Assembly: GCA_949289345.1 (NCBI GenBank)
Contig: CASENS010000052.1
Coordinates: forward strand, 1 to 64,000
From: an uncultured Bacteroides sp.
GTDB lineage: Bacteria; Bacteroidota; Bacteroidia; Bacteroidales; Bacteroidaceae
Length of the DNA stretch: 64,000 nucleotides
Reading direction: 5' to 3'
The position numbers and the translations under genes were made by a program. A model generated the notes under the pieces. The model worked only from the letters and a program-made list of their open reading frames with translations, was not told where the DNA came from and made no database searches. Shown here piece by piece: positions 26,300 to 35,599 of the stretch (position 1 is its first letter; the number at the start of each line of letters is the position of its first letter).

Positions 26300-26509
26300 G
26301 CCTTTTGTTGCGGCTCTTTTTGTCTGTGTGGTTTATTTTCATGTGTACAGATGTAAAAAGCCCTCCTAATATTGTGTATTTTATGCTATGATTGTTGAAT
26401 TGTTTCCGCAAGCACAATATTGGTGCACTTTTACACAAGAAGAAATGGCCGGTTGGGCTGAATGCGGTAATTTCGCAAAAGGATTTTTCATCACTTAAAT
26501 CAGAGAAAC

Positions 26510-28486
26510 ATGAAACATATTCCTTTTACCTTTTCGTTTGCGGCTTGTGGCTTATGTGCCCTGCCTGCGGTTTCCGCCAATGGCGATAAGAAACATACGG
26601 ATGCTGAAAGACCTAACATCCTGTGGCTGACATTTGAAGATACCAGTGCGCGTGAATTCGGTTGCTATGGCAATCCTGATGTCCATACGCCTCATGCCGA
26701 CTCGTTGGCTGCTCAAGGCGTGCAGTTTATGAATGCTTGGTCGGTTGCTCCGCAAAGTTCGCCTGCCCGTTCCTCCCTTATTACCGGGTGTTATGCCACT
26801 ACTTATGGTATGGATGTGCATCCTGTACAGTATGACACCCCCGGCGATATCCTTTTCCCGCAATGGTTGCGTGATGCTGGTTATTATTGCACGAATAATA
26901 GTAAGACGCATTATAACACCACCCTCGATCATAAAAGTTGTTGGGACGAGTGTAGCAAGACGGCTTCCTACAACAGTTCTAAGCGCGGCAAGGGCCAGCC
27001 TTTCTTTGCTGTGTTCAATACCGTTACTTCGCACATGGGGCGCATCCGTACATTCCATACGGACGGGCGGCGCGACTATACGGCCGAAGGTATTTATCCT
27101 GCTCAACTTACTTTGCCCGACTATGTGCCCGATCTTCCCGAAGTCCGTTCCGATTATGCCGGGCATTTGGAAGCCGTGCAGGACGTGGATACTTGGCTGG
27201 GTTTCTTCTTGGAAGATTTGAAAGAGAAAGGACTGGCGGACAACACCATTATCTTTTTCTTCAGCGATCATGGCGGATGCATTGCGCGTGGTAAAGGCTA
27301 TTTGTACGAAAGCGGGTTGCGTGTACCGCTCATTGTTTACTTCCCGCCCAAATGGCAACATCTGGCTGGCAACCTCCACGGGCAGGTCACGGACTTGGTG
27401 AATTTTACGGATTTGGGACCTACGGTTCTTAGCCTGGCAGGTGTGAAGCCGCCCCAATATATGCAGGGAAAGGCTGTTTTCGGTAAATACGCTGATAAGG
27501 AGAAACGGACGTTGCAATTCGCGCTTGCCGCCAATCATCTGCATCACTTCACTCCGGCTCGTGCCGTGACCGACGGGCGTTACAAATACTTGCGCACGTA
27601 TCTGCCTTACCGTCAGTTTTCCATGCGCAATTACTACCAATGGGGTATGCCTTCCAATAAAGCATGGGATGCTTACGTGCTGGGCGGACATAACACCAAT
27701 CCCGTGTGGGCGTTGCCTTTCGACCGTCATCCGGCGGAAATGCTGTTCGATCTTGACAATGACCCCGGTGAAACACACGACCTGTCTTCGTCTCCGGAAC
27801 ATGCGGCAATCTTGAAGCAAATGCGCGAGGCTTTGTCCACGCATATTCGTGAAACGAAAGACTTAGGTTTTTTCCTTCCTACCACCCGTGCCACGTGTAA
27901 TATATATAATAAGGTGCGTGAAGAGAACTATCCGCTGGAGGAGCTTTATCTCTTAGCCGAGACAGCGGGAGTAGCGGATACGGAAGACTTGCCATTGTTG
28001 CATCGTGCGCTGACGGACAGTCGTGCCGAGATGCGTTATTGGGCGGCTGTTGGCTATGCCCAACTGGCACGGCAGAAATCCATTTCAGATTGTCCGGACG
28101 AGTTGCTTGCCCTGTTGCGCGACTCCGATCCTTATGTTGCCGCTGAGGCTGCCTATGCCGTTGCTTATTTAGGTCATGTGTCAGAGGGAATTGAACGTCT
28201 TCTTACGCCGGTTGCGGAAGCCGACCGTAAAATCGGTTATTCAGCTCTTGAATGTATCTCCCTTGACCCCTTGATGCGTCCTTATTTCCGTCCCTATCTG
28301 CCTCAGTTGCGCGAAGCCGCTGAAAATTTGCCTCGCCGGCAAAATGAAGACGCCGGACTCATGGCGCGTGGCATTCTGGTCAACTTGGGCGAACTGGACA
28401 TCAAACTGCTTCACGGTCCTGAAGCCTATAAACAAGGACTGAAGTTGAACCACGGACGTCGTCCCATGATACCTCTGCCGGAATGA
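26510..28486 (+). CDS. Ser-type S1 sulfatase with C-terminal HEAT-like extension
   Basis: This 658-residue secreted protein has a signal MKHIPFTFSFAACGLCALPAVSA and a catalytic domain from RPNILWLTFEDTSAREFGCYG at 34-54. The signature S83-S-P-A-R87 has serine as the formylglycine precursor. GYYCTNNSKTHYNT and FFFSDHGGCIARGKGYLYESG are typical of an S1 branch that I associate with S1_8 (which includes N-sulfoglucosamine sulfohydrolases); this is low-confidence. After about residue 470, helical repeats such as LRDSDPYVAAEAAYAVAYLG look like HEAT repeats. The stop overlaps the start of heparin lyase I (ATGA), so the two enzymes are translated together. An N- or O-sulfatase for heparin fragments is the likely role. 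Confidence 0.87.
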   Translation: MKHIPFTFSFAACGLCALPAVSANGDKKHTDAERPNILWLTFEDTSAREFGCYGNPDVHTPHADSLAAQGVQFMNAWSVAPQSSPARSSLITGCYATTYGMDVHPVQYDTPGDILFPQWLRDAGYYCTNNSKTHYNTTLDHKSCWDECSKTASYNSSKRGKGQPFFAVFNTVTSHMGRIRTFHTDGRRDYTAEGIYPAQLTLPDYVPDLPEVRSDYAGHLEAVQDVDTWLGFFLEDLKEKGLADNTIIFFFSDHGGCIARGKGYLYESGLRVPLIVYFPPKWQHLAGNLHGQVTDLVNFTDLGPTVLSLAGVKPPQYMQGKAVFGKYADKEKRTLQFALAANHLHHFTPARAVTDGRYKYLRTYLPYRQFSMRNYYQWGMPSNKAWDAYVLGGHNTNPVWALPFDRHPAEMLFDLDNDPGETHDLSSSPEHAAILKQMREALSTHIRETKDLGFFLPTTRATCNIYNKVREENYPLEELYLLAETAGVADTEDLPLLHRALTDSRAEMRYWAAVGYAQLARQKSISDCPDELLALLRDSDPYVAAEAAYAVAYLGHVSEGIERLLTPVAEADRKIGYSALECISLDPLMRPYFRPYLPQLREAAENLPRRQNEDAGLMARGILVNLGELDIKLLHGPEAYKQGLKLNHGRRPMIPLPE

Positions 28487-29631
28487 AAACAGCTTTAATT
28501 CTCACCGCTCTGTGTCTGGTTCCCTGGATGGGAAGCCAGGCACAATCCTTGGTTCCTTTGAGAGGTCGTGTCAACGTGCAAGCTGACACGGCCCGTCAGG
28601 ACCGCGTCATCGACGGCTGCTGGGTGGCTGTTGGCACGAACAAAGCGCACGCCATCCAACGTGATTATACACGCCTGTTTGGCGGTAAACCATCCTATCG
28701 CTTCGAGTTGAAGCGGGAGGACAACACCTTGTCGGGGTATGCTAAAGGCGAGACAAAAGGCAGGGCTGAGTTCTCGTATTGCTACGCTACCCATGAAGAT
28801 TTCAAAGACCTTCCTCCCCGGACATTCAGTCAGGCGAAGCGGATGAAGACGGTCTATCACTATGGCAAAGGAAGTTGTCCGCAAGGGTCTCGCATGAGCT
28901 ATACGTTTTCTTTCTACGCTCCGGGCGATTTGGATAGGCACGTCAGTACCATCTTTGCCCAATGGCATGGCATGCCCAGCCGTACGTTGGTATCTGACCC
29001 TTCGGGCAAGGTTATGCGTCTCAGTACGGAAGAGTTTTTGGAACTGGAGGAGCGGATGATATTCAAAAAGAACATTGCGCATGACAAAATGATGAAGATA
29101 AACGCCCAAGGTGATACTGTTTACCGGGCGGGAAAGGCCAACGGATGGCTGGTGGAACAAGGCGGATATCCGCCATTGGCTTTCGGTTTTTCGCAAGGCT
29201 ATTTCTACATCAAGGCTAACTCGGACCGCCGATGGCTCAGTGATAAGACCGATCGTTGCAACGCCAGCCCTGCCAAAGCTGAGGTCATGCAGCCGGTGAC
29301 ATCCCGATATAAGGCGTCTACCATTGCCTACAAAATGCCTTTTGAGGATTTTCCGAAAGATTGTTGGATTACTTTCCATGTGGACATCGACTGGACAGTC
29401 TACGGTAAGGAACAGGAAACCATTCTGAAACCCGGCCGTCTGGACGTCGTTATGTCCTATCCGGCTGACGGGAAAATAGTCAGCCGTCACATCGTGGACA
29501 GTGAGACCATCCTTATAGGCCGCAATGATGAAGAAGGCTATTACTTTAAATTCGGCATCTACCGGGTAGGCAACAGTACGGTTCCTGTCTGCTACAACCT
29601 GGCAGGGTACGAGGAACATGCGCGAGAATAA
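28483..29631 (+). CDS. hepA: Heparin lyase I (PL13)
   Basis: This 382-residue secreted lyase (signal MKTALILTALCLVPWMGSQAQ) cleaves highly sulfated heparin at linkages next to 2-O-sulfated iduronate by beta-elimination. It matches Pedobacter heparinase I over its whole length (384 residues there): RAEFSYCYAT at 94-103, GKGSCPQG with C132, STIFAQWHGMPSRTLV with H162, KKNIAHDK with H200, GYFYIKANSDRRWL, and IGRNDEEGYYFKFGIYRVGN near the end, which carries the catalytic tyrosine. The fold is a jelly-roll with a thumb. It overlaps the preceding sulfatase by the ATGA junction. This gene is the strongest evidence that the locus degrades heparin. Confidence 0.96.
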   Translation: MKTALILTALCLVPWMGSQAQSLVPLRGRVNVQADTARQDRVIDGCWVAVGTNKAHAIQRDYTRLFGGKPSYRFELKREDNTLSGYAKGETKGRAEFSYCYATHEDFKDLPPRTFSQAKRMKTVYHYGKGSCPQGSRMSYTFSFYAPGDLDRHVSTIFAQWHGMPSRTLVSDPSGKVMRLSTEEFLELEERMIFKKNIAHDKMMKINAQGDTVYRAGKANGWLVEQGGYPPLAFGFSQGYFYIKANSDRRWLSDKTDRCNASPAKAEVMQPVTSRYKASTIAYKMPFEDFPKDCWITFHVDIDWTVYGKEQETILKPGRLDVVMSYPADGKIVSRHIVDSETILIGRNDEEGYYFKFGIYRVGNSTVPVCYNLAGYEEHARE

Positions 29632-29638
29632 AATACCG

Positions 29639-30427
29639 TTATTTGTCTGATGCCGTAATATAGAAGCATGCCGTAGCGAAGAAGTTGCGGACATAGCTGA
29701 GACGGGCTATTGTGGAACCTAATTTCCTCGGTTTCAGGTTAAACTTTCGTTTGTAGTGTGGATTGACCAGCCACAGACACCGGTCCGTGAGGTTACATCC
29801 GCACACTGTAAGCAGTTGTTCGAACCGTTCGATGGTCATGCGCGTCCGTTTGATGTCCAGCAATTCCTCGCAACGTTCGCGGCTTTCTCCGCAAAGGTGC
29901 AGAAAACCTTTATACATCGGGTTAGGTAACAGATGGATGAACGGCAGATGGGAACACAGGCGGCTCTTGCATACCTGTTGATGCCCGCCGAAAGGCATTT
30001 GCCAGGCAGGAAATCCCCAAAAAATGATTCCGTTCGGTGTCAGAAAATTGTGTGCGTGCCGGATGAAGTCCTGTTTTGCTCCAATGTGCTCGATGACATC
30101 ATGTATCAGTATCACGTCATAACGTTCATTTTTCGATGGAATGGGCATTTTTAGGAAGTCTGCATGAATAAATCGTGCCGGATAGCCCGTCTGTGCAAAG
30201 AACTGGGTGGCTTGCTCGATGCGTGTCGGTGATAGGTCGAGCCCGGTAACTTCGCATCCACGCTCAGCAAAAGGTAGCAGGTTGCCGCCTTCGCCGCATC
30301 CTACCTCCAGCACACTGATTCCGGCGCCTATGCGGTGGAATTTTTCCGCGTAAGGTAGGTAAAACTCCCTCGCCGTGCAGGCGGAGTCTTCAAAATAGGA
30401 CTGTCTGTCGGAATGTCTTTTCTGCAT
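29639..30427 (-). CDS. Class I SAM-dependent methyltransferase
   Basis: This 262-residue soluble protein has a Rossmann methyltransferase core: motif I VLEVGCGEGGNLLPFAE (about 39-55), motif II acidic LDLSP, FIHADFLKMP, and motif IV YDVILIHDVIEHI. It lacks a signal peptide. The C-terminal 100 residues, with WQMPFGGHQQVC and LFQHLPFIHLLP-like hydrophobic patches (visible as HLPFIHLLPNPMYKGF), resemble small-molecule or lipid/quinone methyltransferases of the UbiE/UbiG type, but the substrate is not evident. It converges on heparinase I with a 7-base gap. A TATTTTTGC promoter element is 38 bases upstream. I see no functional link to the loci on either side. Confidence 0.8.
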   Translation of the reverse strand: MQKRHSDRQSYFEDSACTAREFYLPYAEKFHRIGAGISVLEVGCGEGGNLLPFAERGCEVTGLDLSPTRIEQATQFFAQTGYPARFIHADFLKMPIPSKNERYDVILIHDVIEHIGAKQDFIRHAHNFLTPNGIIFWGFPAWQMPFGGHQQVCKSRLCSHLPFIHLLPNPMYKGFLHLCGESRERCEELLDIKRTRMTIERFEQLLTVCGCNLTDRCLWLVNPHYKRKFNLKPRKLGSTIARLSYVRNFFATACFYITASDK

Positions 30428-30464
30428 CTTGTTCCGTCTTCTTTGTACGATTTTTAATTGGTCG

Positions 30465-30472
30465 CAAAAATA
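30465..30472 (-). promoter_or_regulatory. Bacteroides -7 element before methyltransferase
   Basis: The minus strand reads TATTTTTG followed by C (TAnnTTTGY), 38 bases before the ATG. No -33 TTTG was seen. Confidence 0.45.
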
Positions 30473-31285
30473 GGTATTCCCGCAGATGTGAACTCATTAA
30501 GGATGCATTTTTAAGGAATGTTATATTTTCGCGGAACGAAGCCCTGCAGCTATAAGTAACGTTTTCAAGTACTCAGTGTGCAGCTACTCGTAGCTTGTAG
30601 CTCACAACTGCGCACTCCGTGCGCTAAATTCCTATTTTCGGATATGACTGCATGTTTCTAAATTTTAAGAATGAAATTTATGCTGTTATACAGATTTAAA
30701 AACTGTTTTCCAAAAAGAGTCTTTACCTCCGTCAGAAGTACTCTCACACGAGATTGGGGAATGTTTCTAACATAGGTCCTGAATGTTTCTAACATTCCCC
30801 CTCTATGTTAGAAATATTCCCCCTTTAGTTTAGTAACCTAAAATGAAACAGATTTTTTTAGATATGATGTTTTTGTAAATTATATTAGACGTTTGATATT
30901 TTTGTTTTTTTTCATCCTATATATTTACAAAAATCTTATTTAATGTACATTGTCATTCTGCGTAAATATAACTATTTTTACTGTTTGGAGTGATAATAGT
31001 TAAGTTTTTCTGCGGCGATAGTTCAGCCTGTTTTTTATAATAGAAATGCCCTTATAAAAACTAATATATAAATATATTGTTAGGACTCGTAAACTATCTG
31101 AGTGGCCGTAGGATTGATGAGATGATTTAGAATATTTCTAATGAATGTCCGCATTCCGCCAATACACTCACGTTAATAAGACAGTAGTACTGACTTTACC
31201 AATGGAGTATATATTCGTAGGTCTATGCAGTATGTCTTTATTTTCTGGGAATATACACTGGCTGAATGCGTACATTCATTTATTT
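30473..31285. other. Long A+T-rich intergenic space without a gene
   Basis: I find no credible coding frame, RNA gene or mobile element here. It holds G+C-richer palindromic debris at about 30547-30640 (GCAGCTA..GTAGCTTGTAGCTC), the ATGTTTCTAACAT cluster described separately, and a low-complexity A+T stretch to 31285. It marks the left border of the A+T-rich second utilisation locus. Confidence 0.6.
30756..30822. repeat. GGAATGTTTCTAACAT inverted-repeat cluster
   Basis: GGGGAATGTTTCTAACATAG (30756-30775), GAATGTTTCTAACATTCCCC (30781-30800) and CTATGTTAGAAATATTCCCC (30802-30821) are alternating copies of one word. The first and third are inverted, and the middle one is itself a palindrome (GGAATGTT/AACATTCC). 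Confidence 0.8.
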
Positions 31286-34200
31286 CTATTTACTTTTAGA
31301 TAGATTTTTAGGGTTTTTATTAAATCTTCTTTTGAAACAACTGCTAAAGTATTTGGGATTGTTATATCCAACCCGATATGCCAAATCGGATATCGGTATC
31401 TGAGGATTGTCCGACAATATTTTGAAAGCAGTTTGCAAACGTATTTCTGATATGAAAATCTGAGGCGTTATGTTTGACAAGTTTTTTAGCTTCCTATATA
31501 AAGTTGATTTACTCATACCCATTGCTTCAGCAAAAGTTTGATGATCAAAATCGGGATCGTCCAAGTATTCATATACACAGTTGATAGCTCGCTCTAAGAA
31601 ATCTTTGTCTACTGTATCAATGTCTGGCTTTTGCATTTTGAACATAATAGAATTAGAATAGTTCTTCATCAAGTTTTCTTTGTTCTTTAGCAAACTCTTA
31701 ATTTTAGCCAACAATACATCTAACTGAAAAGGTTTGGTAATGTAATCATCTGCTCCCGCTTCATAACCTTCAATAATGTCGTCTTCCTCCCTTTTCGCTG
31801 TAAGCAGAATGATAGGGATGTGTGTCCATTCCTCCTGCTGCTTGAGCTTATGGCAAAGTTCGATTCCATCCAGAACCGGCATCATTACATCAGATACGAC
31901 TAATGCTATATCCTGTATGCTTTCCAATTGTTTAATAGCTTCTGCCCCATTAGCGGCTTTAATGATAAGGTACTCATGCGACAAGGTTTGTGTCATGATT
32001 TCCAACAAGTCCTCGTTGTCTTCCACTAAAAGTATTTTTTTCGTAGTTTTTACTTTTTCATCTTGATTCATTGAAACTGTCTCCTTCTTTGTATGGCAGT
32101 TGCAAATAGTAGTAGTACTCTCAATTTCTTCTTCAGAAAACGATTCCTTGGCAATCGGTAAGGTTACGATAAATGTAGTTCCTTGATTGACCACGCTTTC
32201 AACCTCTATTTTACCATGGTGTAAAACGACCAAATCTTTGGTCAATGATAGCCCTATTCCGTGCCCGGTGATATGAAATTTACGATGTTCCCCTTCGTAA
32301 AATCGATGAAATAGCTTAGGTAAATCTTCCGCGGAAATACCTTCTCCATGATCTTGTACAGTGATGATGACTTCTTTATCGGAAATTCCGTACGCCATTC
32401 GGACTTGGATGCTTTCTCTTTCTCTGTTATATTTAAATGCATTAGATAACAGATTGTACAATATCTTGTCTATTTTGTCCGAATCAAAATATCCTATGAT
32501 TTGTTTCGGTTCGATGAACATGTCAAGGTTCATATTCCTGTCTTTGAGTAAAGGTAAAAAACTTTCAATGTTCTTCGTTACGAAAGCGGCAATGTCGCCT
32601 TGGGATACTTTTAATTTCAGATTCCCGGATTCAGCTTTCCTGAATTCAAGTATTTGTGACAATAGACGCTTTAGACGGTTGATATTGTTATCCACAATGT
32701 GATAGTAGCTATCCATTTTCGGGGTGATACTTTTAATCTCACTCAATGTAACGGAAATAATAGTTAAAGGTGTAAGAAACTCATGGGTAATATTAGTGAA
32801 GAATTGTAGTTTGGCGCGGTTCAATTCTTCCAGCTTTTGCCGTTCCATTTCTTTTATTTGTAAACGCTTCTTCAGTGAAATTCTTTTTTTGATAAAGTAG
32901 GTTATATAACAACCTATTCCAAGGAACGTGGCAAGATAAATCATATATGCCCAATGAGTCTTCCACCAAGGTGGAGTAATGATAATGGTCAGTGCTTTTT
33001 TGATTTTACTCCACTCTCCGCTTCCGTTTGTACCTTTTATATAGAGTGTATAAGTTCCACTGCCTAAGTTGCTGTAAGAAATAACGTTGCTTCTGTTAGC
33101 AGTGTATTGCCATGTGAGATCTATGCCGTCAAGTTTATAAGCGTATTCATTCTTCATAGGAAATAAAAAGTTCAAAACAGTCAGTTCACAGGATATATCA
33201 TTTTGCGTATAATCTAAGTGAAGAGTTCGAACATGCTCCGGTACAGTATCTACAGTCACGCTATTTATTACTTGAGTTGACGGTTTTTTTATAGATGTTC
33301 CTCCAATCCTTATGTCCGTGATGAAGATATCCGGTCTTTGTTTATCGGCTGTTATTTGTTCCGGGAAGAACGAGTTATAGCCTTGTGGTCCACCGAAAAA
33401 CATTTCTCCGTCATTTGCCAAACATGCTACCCCACGAGCAAACTTGTTGCTTTGCAAGCCATCTGAGGTAGTGTAAAGATGACACTTACTTTCTGAGATG
33501 GAATCTTTCAAATTCAATTTGATAAGTCCTACGTTGCTTCCCATCCACAGATTGTATTGTTCATCTTCCAAGATGCTGCATATCATATCGCCCGGAATAT
33601 TATATTGGGCATGGATGGATATAAAAGTATTTTGTTTGGGATCATATAAATTTAATCCACCTCCATCGGTCCCGGCAAAGAGGTTTCCTTTTTTATCAAC
33701 AAAAAGACATTGTATCTCATTGGAATTGAGTTTGCCGTTGTCAATGGAGTAAGCTTCAAATGTACAACGGCTCCAATCCTCTGTAGGATTCATTTTGAAT
33801 ACACCATTATGAGCAGTTCCTATCCAGATGTTATTTAAACTGTCTTGGACAATTGCATAAACATTATGTTCATAGAGTCCTCTCGGAGAATTTAAATTGT
33901 CATAGTGATATAATTTCTGTTCTTTAGTCCAAATGCTCAATCCAGTAGTCGAGCCTAAAAAGACATTATGATTTTTGTCTTCAAACATGCAGTTAATGAA
34001 ATTGGGAAAGTTGGGTATTTCCGATGAGCACATATGGTGCAATGTATATCCGTCTTCCTTTGGACGGTAGATGTAAACTCCTTTGCCGTAGCTTCCCAAC
34101 CATAATTCTTGCTGTCGGGGAAGGAATGAATAGAAAGTATATTCCGACTGTAATATGCCTGTTCTCTGTTCATCGAGGGAATTTGTACTTCGGTTTAGCA

Positions 34201-35329
34201 CTAGAAAATTGTGCTTCTCCAATCCAACCCATAACTGATTATTATATAATGTCAGACCTTGTATGTTGGTACAAGGATTGTTTATGCTATTTAAAGATGG
34301 TTTATGGAGGTTGAATAGCGGTGCCTGCGTTTGACACCAATAGACACTGCCGCCCAAAAAACCCAACCACATAGTGCCGTTTCTGTCCCGAAATATATTT
34401 ATAATCTCATTGTAGGGCAAACTGTCAGGAGTATCGCAAACTGTATAATTGGAGAATTTCTCTCCATCAAAGCAGCTTAACCCTTCACACGTTCCTATCC
34501 ATAAGTTCCCGGTATTCATGTCTTCGGACAGGGAGTAAATCAAATTGTGTATAAGTGAATTCCCATTTCCTTCCTCATGGGCAAATTTTTCATAAAATGC
34601 TTTTTCTGGTTCATAAGGATGGTGAAGAAGGTATAGGCCGTATCCCCAAGTGCCTATCCAGATTCTCTGTTTGCTATCTTGAAAAAGGACATAGGCAGAA
34701 TTAAGAGGATTGACAGGAGGATATGCAATCATTTTGTTAGCAGAAACATCATAGCGATATATCCCGTCACTCCAAGTACCTATCCAAATCTGATGATTAG
34801 GTGCTTCCATCATTGACTTTACATCCATTGACTCTACTTTGACAAAGGAAGTAGTGCTTCTTGTCGGGGATGTCTGAATACTTTTGAATAATGAACTTTC
34901 TGTACCTAACCAAATGGTGCTGTCTGATGTTACCAAGATGGATTGAACCCGCTCATTGTTAAGGGAATCAAAGTCCTTTTGTATCTTTCCGGTCTTCTTG
35001 TCAAGCATGTTCAAACCATACGTAGTGCCTATCCATAAACGTCCTTGATAGTCTTCTTGTACGACCAAAATGTCATTACTGGATAAAGCATTGGGTGTAT
35101 AAAGATTGGATTTAATGGTTTCAAGTTTATAGCCATCGAAGTGGCAGAGTCCATTGCGGGTGGCGAACCAAAGAAAACCATCCTTGTCTTGATAAATTTG
35201 CTGCACGTCTGTAGGTATGTTTATGTAGGAGGGAAGGCTTCTGAATTTGAGTTGAGCTTCCTCGCCTTGTAGGTGTTGGGTGATTATTGTCAACCAAAAG
35301 AGCAAAAGTATTTTCCCAATGTATTTCAT
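31286..35329 (-). CDS. Hybrid two-component system regulator of the second locus
   Basis: This protein of about 1347 residues has the same layout as the heparin-locus regulator: signal peptide (MKYIGKILLLFWLTII), two Reg_prop propellers (many WIGT/WLGS blades), Y_Y_Y domain, membrane helix near 797, histidine kinase with H849 (ITHEFLTPLT), ATPase (NLLSNAFKYN, GHGIGLSL), receiver with D1147 (VVSDVMMPVLDG), and AraC domain ending CFKRRFNKNPKNLS. An ATG 12 bases earlier (35341) is an alternative start. The kinase box reads HEFLTP instead of the more common HELRTP. It is divergent from the first susC gene, which it presumably activates. Codon use is more A+T-rich than in the heparin locus. Confidence 0.94.
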   Translation of the reverse strand: MKYIGKILLLFWLTIITQHLQGEEAQLKFRSLPSYINIPTDVQQIYQDKDGFLWFATRNGLCHFDGYKLETIKSNLYTPNALSSNDILVVQEDYQGRLWIGTTYGLNMLDKKTGKIQKDFDSLNNERVQSILVTSDSTIWLGTESSLFKSIQTSPTRSTTSFVKVESMDVKSMMEAPNHQIWIGTWSDGIYRYDVSANKMIAYPPVNPLNSAYVLFQDSKQRIWIGTWGYGLYLLHHPYEPEKAFYEKFAHEEGNGNSLIHNLIYSLSEDMNTGNLWIGTCEGLSCFDGEKFSNYTVCDTPDSLPYNEIINIFRDRNGTMWLGFLGGSVYWCQTQAPLFNLHKPSLNSINNPCTNIQGLTLYNNQLWVGLEKHNFLVLNRSTNSLDEQRTGILQSEYTFYSFLPRQQELWLGSYGKGVYIYRPKEDGYTLHHMCSSEIPNFPNFINCMFEDKNHNVFLGSTTGLSIWTKEQKLYHYDNLNSPRGLYEHNVYAIVQDSLNNIWIGTAHNGVFKMNPTEDWSRCTFEAYSIDNGKLNSNEIQCLFVDKKGNLFAGTDGGGLNLYDPKQNTFISIHAQYNIPGDMICSILEDEQYNLWMGSNVGLIKLNLKDSISESKCHLYTTSDGLQSNKFARGVACLANDGEMFFGGPQGYNSFFPEQITADKQRPDIFITDIRIGGTSIKKPSTQVINSVTVDTVPEHVRTLHLDYTQNDISCELTVLNFLFPMKNEYAYKLDGIDLTWQYTANRSNVISYSNLGSGTYTLYIKGTNGSGEWSKIKKALTIIITPPWWKTHWAYMIYLATFLGIGCYITYFIKKRISLKKRLQIKEMERQKLEELNRAKLQFFTNITHEFLTPLTIISVTLSEIKSITPKMDSYYHIVDNNINRLKRLLSQILEFRKAESGNLKLKVSQGDIAAFVTKNIESFLPLLKDRNMNLDMFIEPKQIIGYFDSDKIDKILYNLLSNAFKYNRERESIQVRMAYGISDKEVIITVQDHGEGISAEDLPKLFHRFYEGEHRKFHITGHGIGLSLTKDLVVLHHGKIEVESVVNQGTTFIVTLPIAKESFSEEEIESTTTICNCHTKKETVSMNQDEKVKTTKKILLVEDNEDLLEIMTQTLSHEYLIIKAANGAEAIKQLESIQDIALVVSDVMMPVLDGIELCHKLKQQEEWTHIPIILLTAKREEDDIIEGYEAGADDYITKPFQLDVLLAKIKSLLKNKENLMKNYSNSIMFKMQKPDIDTVDKDFLERAINCVYEYLDDPDFDHQTFAEAMGMSKSTLYRKLKNLSNITPQIFISEIRLQTAFKILSDNPQIPISDLAYRVGYNNPKYFSSCFKRRFNKNPKNLSKSK

Positions 35330-35436
35330 GATATTTCCCATTTAGTCGGTGAAAGAGATGCAATATTAGCAAACAAATATGAAATTTGCAAGCAAATGAC
35401 AGAATAGTTGACTTGCATTTACAAGGAGAGGTAAAA

Positions 35437-35497
35437 ATTCATTCAACAAAGTATAATAATTCGTTCAAAAACCATTGAAGGCGCACTTTGAATGAAT
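35437..35497. promoter_or_regulatory. Possible operator: repeated ATTCNTTCAA motif upstream of susC
   Basis: In the 270-base divergent region, ATTCATTCAACAAAG (35437-35451), ATTCGTTCAA (35459-35468) and the inverted ACTTTGAATGAAT (35485-35497) repeat one word about 100-160 bases before the SusC start. This is a plausible AraC-domain target of the adjacent regulator. The inference rests on position and repetition only. Confidence 0.35.
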
Positions 35498-35599
35498 TTT
35501 CGACTTCAAAGAATGGATATCTTCCGCTTATTTACTTTTTATTATCCAATTTTGTATAGCTAATAAATGCGAATAATAACTTATTTAAATTAATGTAGT

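Noticed and set aside
26552..27844. Minus-strand open frame opposite the third sulfatase
   Set aside because: It lies wholly inside a sulfatase gene with intact motifs and has no signal, domain or promoter.
28495..29694. Minus-strand open frame opposite heparin lyase I
   Set aside because: Heparin lyase I is certain on the plus strand and the opposite frame has no recognisable features.
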